Assembly: GCF_001468485.1 (NCBI RefSeq)
Contig: NZ_LODI01000048.1
Location: 72,640 to 113,115, forward strand
DNA from: Pseudoalteromonas sp. H71
GTDB taxonomy: Bacteria > Pseudomonadota > Gammaproteobacteria > Enterobacterales > Alteromonadaceae
Reading direction: 5' to 3'
DNA length: 40,476 nucleotides
Positions 26,869-34,725 of this stretch are shown here, piece by piece (the stretch's first letter is position 1; each line of letters begins with the position of its first letter). The notes beneath the pieces are model-generated. The model did no database searches, was not told the origin of the DNA, and saw only the letters and a program-made list of their open reading frames with translations. Position numbers and translations under genes: made by a program.

Positions 26869-27195
26869 ATGCAAGAGCTATTAGTAGATATAGACGACCT
26901 AGACGAATTATATCGCTGTTACATGCCTTACTTAAAAAAAGGCGGCTTATTTGTACGCACTAACATGCGTTACGAAGTAGGGCACTCGCTGGCGTTACGT
27001 GTAACCCTTCCCGACGCACTCGAAGACGACATAGTAACCGGCAAAGTGGCGTGGATCACTCCACAAGGTGCGCAAAGCTCAAATCCACCAGGTATAGGTA
27101 TTAGCTTTTTAGACGACAAAACAAACCTAAACGCCAAGATCGAAAAACTACTGGGGACTATGTTAAACTCCGGTAATCCAACTTACACCATGTAG
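26869..27195 (+). CDS. pilZ: PilZ-domain protein, type IV pilus PilZ-like
   Basis: A 108-residue single PilZ domain. It shows the core KKGGLFVRTNMRYEVGHSLA and GKVAWITPQG...GIGISFLDD but not the N-terminal RxxxR pair that binds c-di-GMP, as in the founding PilZ of type IV pili, which works without the nucleotide. The gene order holB-pilZ-tatD is the same as in Pseudomonas, which supports the symbol. AAAAGGA precedes the ATG. Role: pilus assembly or twitching, by family knowledge. Confidence 0.88.
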   Translation: MQELLVDIDDLDELYRCYMPYLKKGGLFVRTNMRYEVGHSLALRVTLPDALEDDIVTGKVAWITPQGAQSSNPPGIGISFLDDKTNLNAKIEKLLGTMLNSGNPTYTM

Positions 27196-27213
27196 TAAAA
27201 AACAGGCCCAATT

Positions 27214-27993
27214 TTGATTGTAGATTCGCATTGCCATTTAGACCGTCTTGATTTTGATAAACTCGATTTAAACCTAGACCAAGTGCTAGACCAAGCACGC
27301 GCCAAACAGGTTGAACATTTTTTGTGTGTAAGCGTAACGCTTGACCAGTTTCCAAGTATGCTTGATAAAATTAAGCATTACGACGATGTATCGGCCTCGT
27401 GTGGCGTACATCCGCTCGATCAAAAAGACGCGCTTAACAAACAGCAATTAATTGATTTAGCATCGCACAAAAAAGTAGTCGCCATAGGCGAAACGGGGCT
27501 TGATTACTACTACGCAAAAGACACCCATGCCGTGCAGCAAGCCAGTTTTGTAGGCCATATTGACGTGGCTAACGAGCTACAAAAGCCGCTAATTATTCAT
27601 ACTCGCGATGCCCGCGCCGACACCATAAACCTAATGCGCGAGCACAAAGCCGAAAACTGCGGCGGCGTACTGCACTGTTTTACAGAAGACTGGGACATGG
27701 CTAAAAAAGCCATCGATATGGGCTTTTATATTTCTATTTCAGGCATTGTAACGTTTAAAAATGCGGTAGAGCTTAAAGACGTGGTAAAACAAATTCCACT
27801 CGACCGACTACTAATAGAAACCGATTCGCCGTATTTAGCACCGGTGCCACACCGTGGGCAAACTAACCAACCCGCTTACGTGCAAGACGTAGCCTATTAC
27901 ATTAGCGAACTCAAAGGCATTAGTTTTAACGAGCTGGCAAAAGCCACCACCGATAACTTTTACTCGCTATTTAAATTAGCAGCTAAAGGCTAA
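27214..27993 (+). CDS. TatD family metal-dependent hydrolase
   Basis: A 259-residue TatD-type nuclease/hydrolase (the YcfH branch by context). Metal ligands are seen in VDSHCHLDRLDF, GETGLDYYY, IIHTRDA, LHCFTEDWDMA and ETDSPYLAPVPHRG. No ATG is available near the start: a stop at 27196 bounds the frame and the best start is TTG at 27214 with ACAGG upstream, which gives the normal MIVDSHCHLD N-terminus. An unusual start may keep expression low. The PhoD-like gene follows after 4 bases. Confidence 0.95.
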   Translation: MIVDSHCHLDRLDFDKLDLNLDQVLDQARAKQVEHFLCVSVTLDQFPSMLDKIKHYDDVSASCGVHPLDQKDALNKQQLIDLASHKKVVAIGETGLDYYYAKDTHAVQQASFVGHIDVANELQKPLIIHTRDARADTINLMREHKAENCGGVLHCFTEDWDMAKKAIDMGFYISISGIVTFKNAVELKDVVKQIPLDRLLIETDSPYLAPVPHRGQTNQPAYVQDVAYYISELKGISFNELAKATTDNFYSLFKLAAKG

Positions 27994-27997
27994 CCTT

Positions 27998-29857
27998 ATG
28001 AGCACTCACGCAGCGCAACTTCCTATTTTACTTATGGGGCCAATGGTGCGCCGTGCTGATCAAACAGGCGTGTGCATAGTGTTTGCAACGTCAAAACCCG
28101 CACAGTGCCAAATAAACATACTTAACACCCAAAGTGTTAGCGAACAACAAACTATTGCATTGGGTGAGCGCTTGTTTTTGCAGTATGTGGTAATTAAGCC
28201 TACCAACGCGCCTTTTGTGCTCGACACCTTACTAGCGTATCAATTACTAATTGATGGCAATGAGATTGATTTATCAGCATGGGCTTACAACAATCAATCA
28301 ACCCCTGCATTTGTAATACCTAATACGCTAAACAGCATACTACATGGCTCGTGCCGTAACGCGCATCACCCCGCAAAAGACAGCCTAGTCACCGCAAGCC
28401 AATGGCAAAACACTCAGCGCCGCCAAAATACGCCCGGTGCCCAATTACTGCTTTTAAGCGGCGACCAAGTTTACGCCGACGATGTAGCAGGGCCCATGTT
28501 ATTGGTGATTCATCAGCTTATTGAAAAGTTAGGTATTTATAAAGAACAACCCATGGCGCTGCCGCTACCAGAACAATTAAACGAACAACTTTATAATCGG
28601 CATCATTTTTTACCTAAAACGCCGTGGCAAAAACGTTCAAAGCTCGGTGTGGGTTATTGGCTTAAAAAAGATGAGCCGCATTTTTCAAGCGTTAAAGCCT
28701 TTAATCACCTTATTCATTTTGAAGAATACGTTGCTTTATACCTGCTTAATTTAAGTGCCGCTGCGTGGCAGTGTGTTGACTTACAAAACGCACAATACAC
28801 AGGGCAAAACCAAGAGCACCAACGTATTTTTAATACCGAAAAGTCAGCACTGCTTGGTTATTCAAAAGGGCTGAATGAAGTAGAAAAATTATTTGCTAAT
28901 GTGTCGACGTTAATGATTTTTGACGATCACGACGTCACCGACGATTGGAATCTCACCGCAGGGTGGGAGCAAGCCATAAACCAAAACCCAAGCAGTAAAC
29001 GCATTGTTAATAACGGCCTTATAAGTTATTGGCTGTTTCAAGGCATGGGTAACGACGCGCTGGCTAAAACAGGGGCGCTAATACCGCCATTTAAACAAAG
29101 CTTAAGCGCTAATAACGTATGGCAATTTAAAGCGTTTGATAAACCCTTAAACGAATTTAACCATTGGCATTACGAGCTAACCACAATACCAAAAGTTGTG
29201 GTGCTCGACACCCGCACACATCGCTGGCGTAACGAAAGCAATTTTAACGAGCCATCAGGCCTGCTTGATTGGGAGCGCCTTACCGAGCTGGAAGAAAGCC
29301 TACTAAGCCACGATAAAGTAATTATTGTGTCGCCAGCGCCGGTATTTGGAGTTAAATCAATAGAAGCCATTCAAGCGGCTTTTAATATATGCGGCCAACC
29401 ACTTATGGTTGACGTAGAAAACTGGATGGCCCACGAAGGCTCGGCTAAAAAACTACTCGACACATTTAGGCGCACCGACACACCAAACGAAACCCTTATT
29501 TTATCGGGCGATGTACATTACTCGTTTTGTTTTTCGGTGCAAAAGCGTTTTGGCGATCACCCAAACCGTATATGGCAACTCACCGCAAGCGGGATTAAAA
29601 ACGAATTCCCTCGTAAGTTAATAAATGTATTAGATAAACTCGACTCTATTTTATACGGCCCTAAAAGCCCGCTTAACTTTTTCACCAAACGCTGGCACAT
29701 GGAAGTAGATAAACACCAAACCGTAGGCGAAGGCCAAAAGTATTTAGTAAGCGACTCCGCAATAAGTTTAATCACCTTACAGCAAGGCGATTTATCACAA
29801 TACCAACTCATCCACGGCGACGGCCACACCACCGAATTCGACCTTGAACATAAATAA
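27998..29857 (+). CDS. PhoD-like (alkaline phosphatase D family) metallophosphatase
   Basis: A 619-residue protein with a PhoD-like calcineurin-fold core: an N-terminal beta domain (about 1-105), then HGSCRNAHHPAKDS, LSGDQVYADDVAGP (metal site), IFDDHDVTDDWNLTAGW, and LILSGDVHYSFCF near the C-terminus. There is no signal peptide or Tat motif, so unlike secreted PhoD it is probably cytoplasmic; the substrate is unknown. It follows tatD by 4 bases and so ends the yceD-to-tatD gene string. The gene is followed directly by the second repeat array rather than by a clear hairpin terminator. Confidence 0.85.
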   Translation: MSTHAAQLPILLMGPMVRRADQTGVCIVFATSKPAQCQINILNTQSVSEQQTIALGERLFLQYVVIKPTNAPFVLDTLLAYQLLIDGNEIDLSAWAYNNQSTPAFVIPNTLNSILHGSCRNAHHPAKDSLVTASQWQNTQRRQNTPGAQLLLLSGDQVYADDVAGPMLLVIHQLIEKLGIYKEQPMALPLPEQLNEQLYNRHHFLPKTPWQKRSKLGVGYWLKKDEPHFSSVKAFNHLIHFEEYVALYLLNLSAAAWQCVDLQNAQYTGQNQEHQRIFNTEKSALLGYSKGLNEVEKLFANVSTLMIFDDHDVTDDWNLTAGWEQAINQNPSSKRIVNNGLISYWLFQGMGNDALAKTGALIPPFKQSLSANNVWQFKAFDKPLNEFNHWHYELTTIPKVVVLDTRTHRWRNESNFNEPSGLLDWERLTELEESLLSHDKVIIVSPAPVFGVKSIEAIQAAFNICGQPLMVDVENWMAHEGSAKKLLDTFRRTDTPNETLILSGDVHYSFCFSVQKRFGDHPNRIWQLTASGIKNEFPRKLINVLDKLDSILYGPKSPLNFFTKRWHMEVDKHQTVGEGQKYLVSDSAISLITLQQGDLSQYQLIHGDGHTTEFDLEHK

Positions 29858-29875
29858 AGCCCGTCATTGCCCTAA

Positions 29876-30545
29876 TTGTAGACGTAGAGCTTGCTCACGT
29901 TAGAAGCGCAGCTTCTTGATTTTTAGTAATAAATATCACCACAGAGCACACCGAAGCGCTTCGCGCTACACAGAGATAAACAAAGTTAAATCCAAATTAT
30001 TTATCAGCCCTTAAATCATTTTTCCTTGTCTTCTCCTTCACTTCTCGGTGGTGAAAAAATTACTTAGCAATGTACGGTATAAATTTACTGTAGGCGCCTT
30101 GCTTGCTGGCGCTTTAATTATGAATATGTAAAAGCGTTGCTTTTATACGCCAGCAAGCTGCACGTCTACGGTGTAAAGTTTGACTTTATTTTGTAGACGT
30201 AGAGCTTGCTCACGTTAGAAGCGCAGCTTCTTGTTACTTATAAAAAATATGACCACCGAGAACACAGAGTCGCTGGCGCTACACAGAGATAAACAAAGTT
30301 AAACCCAAAAAATATTTACCAGCATTAAATCACTTAGCAATGTACGGTGTAAAGTTTGAGTTGGTTTTGTAGACGTTGAGCTTGCTCACGTTAGAAGCGT
30401 AGCTTCTTGTTATTTATAAATATCACCACAGAGCACACCGAGGCGCTTCGCGCTACACAGAGTTAAAAAGATTGGTTTTGTTGCTTCTCCTGGTCTTCTT
30501 CTTCACTGCTCGGTGGTGACATAATCACTTAGCAATGCAGGGTGT
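29876..30545 (+). repeat. Composite palindromic repeat array, copy set 2
   Basis: The same alternating units as at 11241-11629. Unit B copies: 29876-29918, 30191-30233, 30367-30409. Unit A copies: 29936-30054 (intact, ending CTTCTCGGTGGTGA), 30251-30327 (right end missing) and 30423-30519. Linker copies carry CACTTAGCAATGTACGG at about 30062, 30331 and 30526. An extra large palindrome lies at 30090-30171. The 772-base gap between the PhoD-like gene and the O-antigen ligase-like gene holds nothing else except a heptamer repeat at its right end. Confidence 0.85.
30090..30171. repeat. Large imperfect palindrome inside repeat array 2
   Basis: The outer arms GTAGGCGCCTTGCTTGCTGG and the complement of CAGCAAGCTGCACGTCTACG pair imperfectly, with the perfect core GCTTGCTGGCG/CGCCAGCAAGC; an inner AAAAGC-GTT-GCTTTT hairpin fills the centre. 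The right arm shares GTAGACG (in reverse) with unit B. It has replaced or been inserted into the linker between an A and a B unit. Confidence 0.75.
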
Positions 30546-30592
30546 TTATTTAATTGCGTAGATATGGCTACTTACCAGAACAAAATATTTTT

Positions 30593-30627
30593 AAAAACTA
30601 AAAACTAAAAACTAAAAACTAAAAACT
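30593..30627. repeat. Heptamer tandem repeat AAAAACT x5
   Basis: Five perfect copies of AAAAACT end two bases before the stop codon of the minus-strand O-antigen ligase-like gene, so they lie in its 3' untranslated region. Confidence 0.9.
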
Positions 30628-30629
30628 AC

Positions 30630-31940
30630 CTATTTAAAACTACGTACACGTTTAACAACTATTTTATTACTCAAAATCGCCAAACATAAAATAACCATAA
30701 ACAGCAAAGAGTTTGCACCAGCTTGGAGCGAATAATCGACCGAAGAATGCAACAACATATCAATAATCGCAATAGCACAACCAAAAGCCACACCCTGAAA
30801 CAACGCCGTTTTGCGCTTACGCATAGTAGCCACACACAACCACAAACAATACAAAATAAGCGCACCCAAAGTAGCTGTAGCAGGTATACCCAGCTCTACA
30901 GCAAATTGAATATAATCGTTATGGGCATTATCGTAATAACCCGAATACGGCTCCGACTGATACGCAGGAAACGCCGTATAAAACGTACCGCCGCCCGAGC
31001 CCAATAAAGGCTTATCTAAAATAAGCGGAATAGAATCGCGTACCACCTCATCGCGCGTTTCAGACGCAATACTGGTTTCGCTAATACGCTGCTTAACTTT
31101 TTCAACATCAAAAATAGCGCCAATAATGATTAAATCAATAATAAAAAAGCTCACTATTAATAGCTTAAACGCCTTAGGCTTATTGTTATAAACAAACAGC
31201 GCCAAAAAGCTCACCACCATTAATGCAATAAAAAAGGCCGAGTTACCCATACGGCTGCGCGTTAAAATAAGCGCCACAATAATTATAATAAGCGAAATAC
31301 GTAACACAATTTTAGAGCTTAAAAGTATTTCGGCCCAAGCACGCAAAGTTTGCTTAAGCGTTTGTTTATGCCTACCGCTAGTGCGCTTTAGCTCGCTTAC
31401 CAACACACCAATACCTAAACATAAACACAGCGCTAAAAAGTTAGCCAAAAAGTTAGAATACGTAAATGTACCAATAGCGCGGTCGGTGTGTTTATAACCA
31501 AAAATAGGGCTTATTACATCGGGCGATAAATTTAAGTAACTTGCATACAACGCCTGAAAAACCCCAGCACAAATAATGGCATAAATAAGCTGTTTAATAC
31601 GCTGTGCAGTATTACAGTAAATAAAAATAAGCCAGCAAAATATAATTATAAAAATGGTTTTTAACAGCATGTGTTTTGTTTGAAAAGGGTCAACGCTTAC
31701 CGTAAACATTTGCACAGCACATACAGCCGCAACAACGCCTAAAGTAGCAAACACAGGCCAAGAATATAAAGGAGGGTACAACGGGTGTTTAGTATTTACA
31801 GCGCTATAAACTAAATGCGTTAAAAACGTAGCGCTAATTAACACCCCCATTGCTAATATAGCCCAAGGGCGGTAACTGCCTAACGGCAAAGGGAGCAAAA
31901 ATAAAATGCCGCACAACAAAGCAAAAATAAAACGATTCAC
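30630..31940 (-). CDS. O-antigen ligase / polymerase-like membrane protein
   Basis: A 436-residue multi-spanning protein, about ten to twelve membrane helices, of the O-antigen ligase (WaaL/Wzy_C) superfamily. The diagnostic loop is present: LTRSRMGNSAFFIALMVVSF, then a periplasmic stretch with LLGSGGGTFYTAFPAYQSEP and DNAHNDYIQFAVELGIP, where the His-Asn-Asp-Tyr motif is typical. Such proteins join or polymerise lipid-linked glycans at the periplasmic face. The start is GTG at 31940 with AGGGAT upstream. It stands alone between direct repeats on both sides, not in an obvious glycan cluster. Ligase versus polymerase cannot be decided. Confidence 0.85.
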   Translation of the reverse strand: MNRFIFALLCGILFLLPLPLGSYRPWAILAMGVLISATFLTHLVYSAVNTKHPLYPPLYSWPVFATLGVVAAVCAVQMFTVSVDPFQTKHMLLKTIFIIIFCWLIFIYCNTAQRIKQLIYAIICAGVFQALYASYLNLSPDVISPIFGYKHTDRAIGTFTYSNFLANFLALCLCLGIGVLVSELKRTSGRHKQTLKQTLRAWAEILLSSKIVLRISLIIIIVALILTRSRMGNSAFFIALMVVSFLALFVYNNKPKAFKLLIVSFFIIDLIIIGAIFDVEKVKQRISETSIASETRDEVVRDSIPLILDKPLLGSGGGTFYTAFPAYQSEPYSGYYDNAHNDYIQFAVELGIPATATLGALILYCLWLCVATMRKRKTALFQGVAFGCAIAIIDMLLHSSVDYSLQAGANSLLFMVILCLAILSNKIVVKRVRSFK

Positions 31941-31967
31941 TTATATCCCTATAAATAGTTAATACTA

Positions 31968-32075
31968 AATTTTAAACTGATTTTTAACGTCTGTTTTCTT
32001 AAATCTGTTTTTAAACTGACTTCTGACTTCTAAAATCTATTTCTTTAAACTGACTTCTGAAAACTAATATCTAAT
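31968..32075. repeat. Degenerate direct repeats upstream of the O-antigen ligase-like gene
   Basis: TTTAAACTGACTTCTGA occurs identically at 32010-32026 and 32044-32060, and TTTAAACTGA once more at 31971-31980, within an AT-rich stretch. They lie in the leader of the ligase-like gene on the minus strand. Confidence 0.75.
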
Positions 32076-32123
32076 CACTTTTACTTAAACATTATTACAC
32101 AATGCCCAAACACTTACACATAA

Positions 32124-32151
32124 AAAAACGCAGCCAATTGGCTGCGTTTTT
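32124..32151 (-). terminator. Rho-independent terminator of the lapG-lapD-small protein operon
   Basis: AAAAACGCAGCC and GGCTGCGTTTTT are perfect 12-bp arms around AATT; the minus-strand stem ends in a run of U. It lies 17 bases past the stop of the small exported protein. Confidence 0.9.
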
Positions 32152-32168
32152 AAACTAAATAGATGGTA

Positions 32169-32696
32169 TTAGTTACCAACTTCAGAAATGCCGTCGTCGC
32201 CGCCATTACCGCCAGCACCCGGAGGTGTTGGTAAGCTAACAAATGCTGGTACGCGTGAACGTGCATTAGGGTTAGCATTGCTGTTTGGAGCAGCGTTATT
32301 ACCTGGGTTTTGGCCTGGTGCATTTGGATTACCAGCAGCCGTTGCTTCAGACGCTGTAGTTGCATCTACACCAGCAGTAACAGCAGCAAGTGTTAGCGTA
32401 TCGCTATCAATACCAGCAGCACTCATTGCACTTAGTACATCAGCAACTAACGGGCTGTCTGCACCTACTGCAGCAATAGCATCGTTAATTAGTGCGTCTA
32501 CGTCTTCAGCAGAACAATCGCTACATGCAGCTTGAATAGCAGCAAGTAAATCAGCTTGAAGTTGCTCCGGCGAAGCATCTGCCGACGCGTTATTTAATAC
32601 GCTTACAAGTCCTGAGCTATCTGCTTGAGCATTTGCAGGTAATGTTACCACCGCACTTGCACTCGCAATTAAGCCAGCTAAAAGTAGTTTTTTCAT
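32169..32696 (-). CDS. Small exported Ala-rich protein in the lapG-lapD operon, unknown function
   Basis: 175 residues, not a family I recognise. A clear signal peptide (MKKLLLAGLIASASAVVTLP, cut after ANA at about 23) is followed by an Ala/Asp-rich, probably helical domain (about 26-115) with a Cys pair CSDC at 58-61, then a flexible Asn/Pro/Gly-rich tail (NPGNNAAPNSNANPNARSRV) ending GGNGGDDGISEVGN. ATAAG at the end of the helical part contains TAAG (119-122), the motif cut by LapG in LapA-type adhesins. The ATG at 32696 has GGGACGAG upstream and is 22 bases after the lapD stop, and a terminator follows, so it is the third gene of that operon. A longer frame to 32708 is less likely. Confidence 0.75.
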   Translation of the reverse strand: MKKLLLAGLIASASAVVTLPANAQADSSGLVSVLNNASADASPEQLQADLLAAIQAACSDCSAEDVDALINDAIAAVGADSPLVADVLSAMSAAGIDSDTLTLAAVTAGVDATTASEATAAGNPNAPGQNPGNNAAPNSNANPNARSRVPAFVSLPTPPGAGGNGGDDGISEVGN

Positions 32697-32718
32697 ATCT
32701 CGTCCCATGGTTGAGTGT

Positions 32719-34725
32719 CTAATTACAAAATTTTAGCGTATTAGGGCAAAAAGTAAACTCTTTATTTACGCCATTATTATTAGTTTTTACTATTTGCGAG
32801 GGTGCCATTATTAAATTACCTTGCACACCATCGCACCCTAGTTTTTCAAGTACCTTTAAAGTCTCAGGTTTTTCTATTAAACAGGCTAATACTTTAATAC
32901 CAAAACCGTGGCAAATATTATTAACGGTTTGAATAAAAAATTGGCTTTGGGTGTTATCTAGCAGGTCTTGTATGTAGCTACCATCAATTTTTACAAATTC
33001 AATGTCCAACCCTTGTAAGTACCTAAACGATGTTAAACTCGTACCAAAGTGTTCTACACATACATTAATACCAATATCTTTAATGGCATCTATATGCAAA
33101 CTGGCAACATGCACATTATAAAGCAAGCTTATTTCGTGCAGTTCAAAAAGTAAGTTATTTTTTAAAATAGGTTTGGTAGTGGCGTAAAGCGTAAGCCACT
33201 CTATAAAATCGGTAGAATATAACGACGCTTTACTTAAATTTAGCGCAAACACATCTTTTGGGTATTGCTCTTTAACATTTACAAAGTTGCGTATTATTTT
33301 TTTGTCGAGCTCTTCGGTTAGGTTTAGTTTTTCGGCCATTGCAAATAAATGGCCGTTATTTACTTTTTCACCTTCGTGAATAAAGTGCGCAAACACCTCA
33401 AAGTAACACTGTGTATTTTCAGAGCGAGCCTGCTTAACTGCCTGCACCGAAAAGCTCACCTCGCCAGCATCAATAATCGACTTAATAAGCGTACGCCACT
33501 GCTTAACACTAAACAGGGTGTCTTTGTCTACTTTATTGTTTGCGGCGGTTTCGCCAATGGTGCAACCGGTATCGAGCGCCGAAAGCACACTCCCTAAGCT
33601 AGAGCCTTTTTCTACATTAACTAACGACAAGTTAGCAAAGCCGTTTACATGCAGGCTGTTTTTCTTTTGGCTAAAGGCATCGTTAATATCTAACCGCGTT
33701 TTATTTAAAAAAGGCACGTCAAACGGGGCAAGCGCTATAAAAGTACTGCCATTTAATTTAAATAACTTGGTATTAGTTAGCTCACTTAAAATGTGCTGCA
33801 GCGTAGTGCTTACATCGTAAACGTGTTGGTCGCCATCTTGGTAGCTTACAGTTTGGTTAATGTTAGCAAGCGAAGGCAGGGTGATCATCATTGCGGTTAT
33901 TGGCGCATCGGGGGTTATTGTGTCTACCACCGAGCTAAAATGGTTTTCAAACGAACGACGGTTCCCAAGCCCAGTAAGGGGATCTATGTATACTTCTTCG
34001 GTAAGGGATTGTGTTTGTTTAGTTAACGAGTCAAACGTGCTTTGTAAGTTAACAACCATATTATTTATCGCTTTAGTTACCGTACGCAGCTCGCGGGCTA
34101 CCGGTATTTGTTGGTTTAACGTAAAGCGTTTACGGGTAACTAATTGTGCTTGGTGTTCTACCGCTTTTAGTGGCTTAAACACCGTGCCTAAAATTAAAAA
34201 CGCCACCGCAAGCGAGCCTGCTAATAATAAAAACGATCCGTAAAAGCTGCGTTTAGTATGCTCCCAAAGCGTTAAGTACGACTGCCCCGCATGGCTGGTT
34301 ACTTCAAGCGTGCCGGCCATTACCCAGCCATTATTAAGTTCGCTGCTCATGGTAGGGGCACTAAGCTGTACTGCGTTTATAAACCAATTAGGCACCGACT
34401 CAACCCGTTTAGGGTTAGTAAGCTCAAACACCACATTTTGTTGTGTATCGGTATATTTTATTTGCTTGTAGTAGCCACTATCAAAAATAGCGGTAGCCAT
34501 AGTTTGGGCAATCATTAAGCTTTCGTCGTCAAGGTAGGGCGAAATAGAAAGCCCCAAGCTTGTTGCGGTGTCTTGCGCGTGGCTACCCATTTGGGTTTGT
34601 AAGTATTGGCGGGTTGTTTGCACGTCGGTTGCTACGCGTACAAAAAACGAAATAACCGATATTAAAATAATAAGGCCATAAACTTGTGTTTTTAAGCTTA
34701 AACCGTGTTTAAAAATTGGCGACAT
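32719..34725 (-). CDS. lapD: LapD-like c-di-GMP receptor (HAMP, degenerate GGDEF and EAL)
   Basis: A 668-residue inner-membrane signalling protein: membrane helix at about 10-30, a periplasmic LapD/MoxY-type sensor (about 31-150), second helix (SFLLLAGSLAVAFLILGTVF), HAMP, then DPLTGLGNRRSFENHF of a GGDEF domain without the GGDEF signature, and an EAL domain whose catalytic residues are changed (EHFG in place of DDFG, EVF in place of EAL). This is the LapD pattern: no synthesis or hydrolysis, but c-di-GMP binding in the EAL domain, which lets the periplasmic part hold LapG. lapG overlaps it by 17 bases. The ATG at 34725 has AAGGA upstream; a longer frame from 34770 would overlap lapG more. 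Confidence 0.88.
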   Translation of the reverse strand: MSPIFKHGLSLKTQVYGLIILISVISFFVRVATDVQTTRQYLQTQMGSHAQDTATSLGLSISPYLDDESLMIAQTMATAIFDSGYYKQIKYTDTQQNVVFELTNPKRVESVPNWFINAVQLSAPTMSSELNNGWVMAGTLEVTSHAGQSYLTLWEHTKRSFYGSFLLLAGSLAVAFLILGTVFKPLKAVEHQAQLVTRKRFTLNQQIPVARELRTVTKAINNMVVNLQSTFDSLTKQTQSLTEEVYIDPLTGLGNRRSFENHFSSVVDTITPDAPITAMMITLPSLANINQTVSYQDGDQHVYDVSTTLQHILSELTNTKLFKLNGSTFIALAPFDVPFLNKTRLDINDAFSQKKNSLHVNGFANLSLVNVEKGSSLGSVLSALDTGCTIGETAANNKVDKDTLFSVKQWRTLIKSIIDAGEVSFSVQAVKQARSENTQCYFEVFAHFIHEGEKVNNGHLFAMAEKLNLTEELDKKIIRNFVNVKEQYPKDVFALNLSKASLYSTDFIEWLTLYATTKPILKNNLLFELHEISLLYNVHVASLHIDAIKDIGINVCVEHFGTSLTSFRYLQGLDIEFVKIDGSYIQDLLDNTQSQFFIQTVNNICHGFGIKVLACLIEKPETLKVLEKLGCDGVQGNLIMAPSQIVKTNNNGVNKEFTFCPNTLKFCN

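Noticed and set aside
29876..30545. CRISPR array suspected from regularly spaced repeats
   Set aside because: The repeats alternate between two unit types of unequal length, the stretches between them are themselves repeats, and no cas gene is near.
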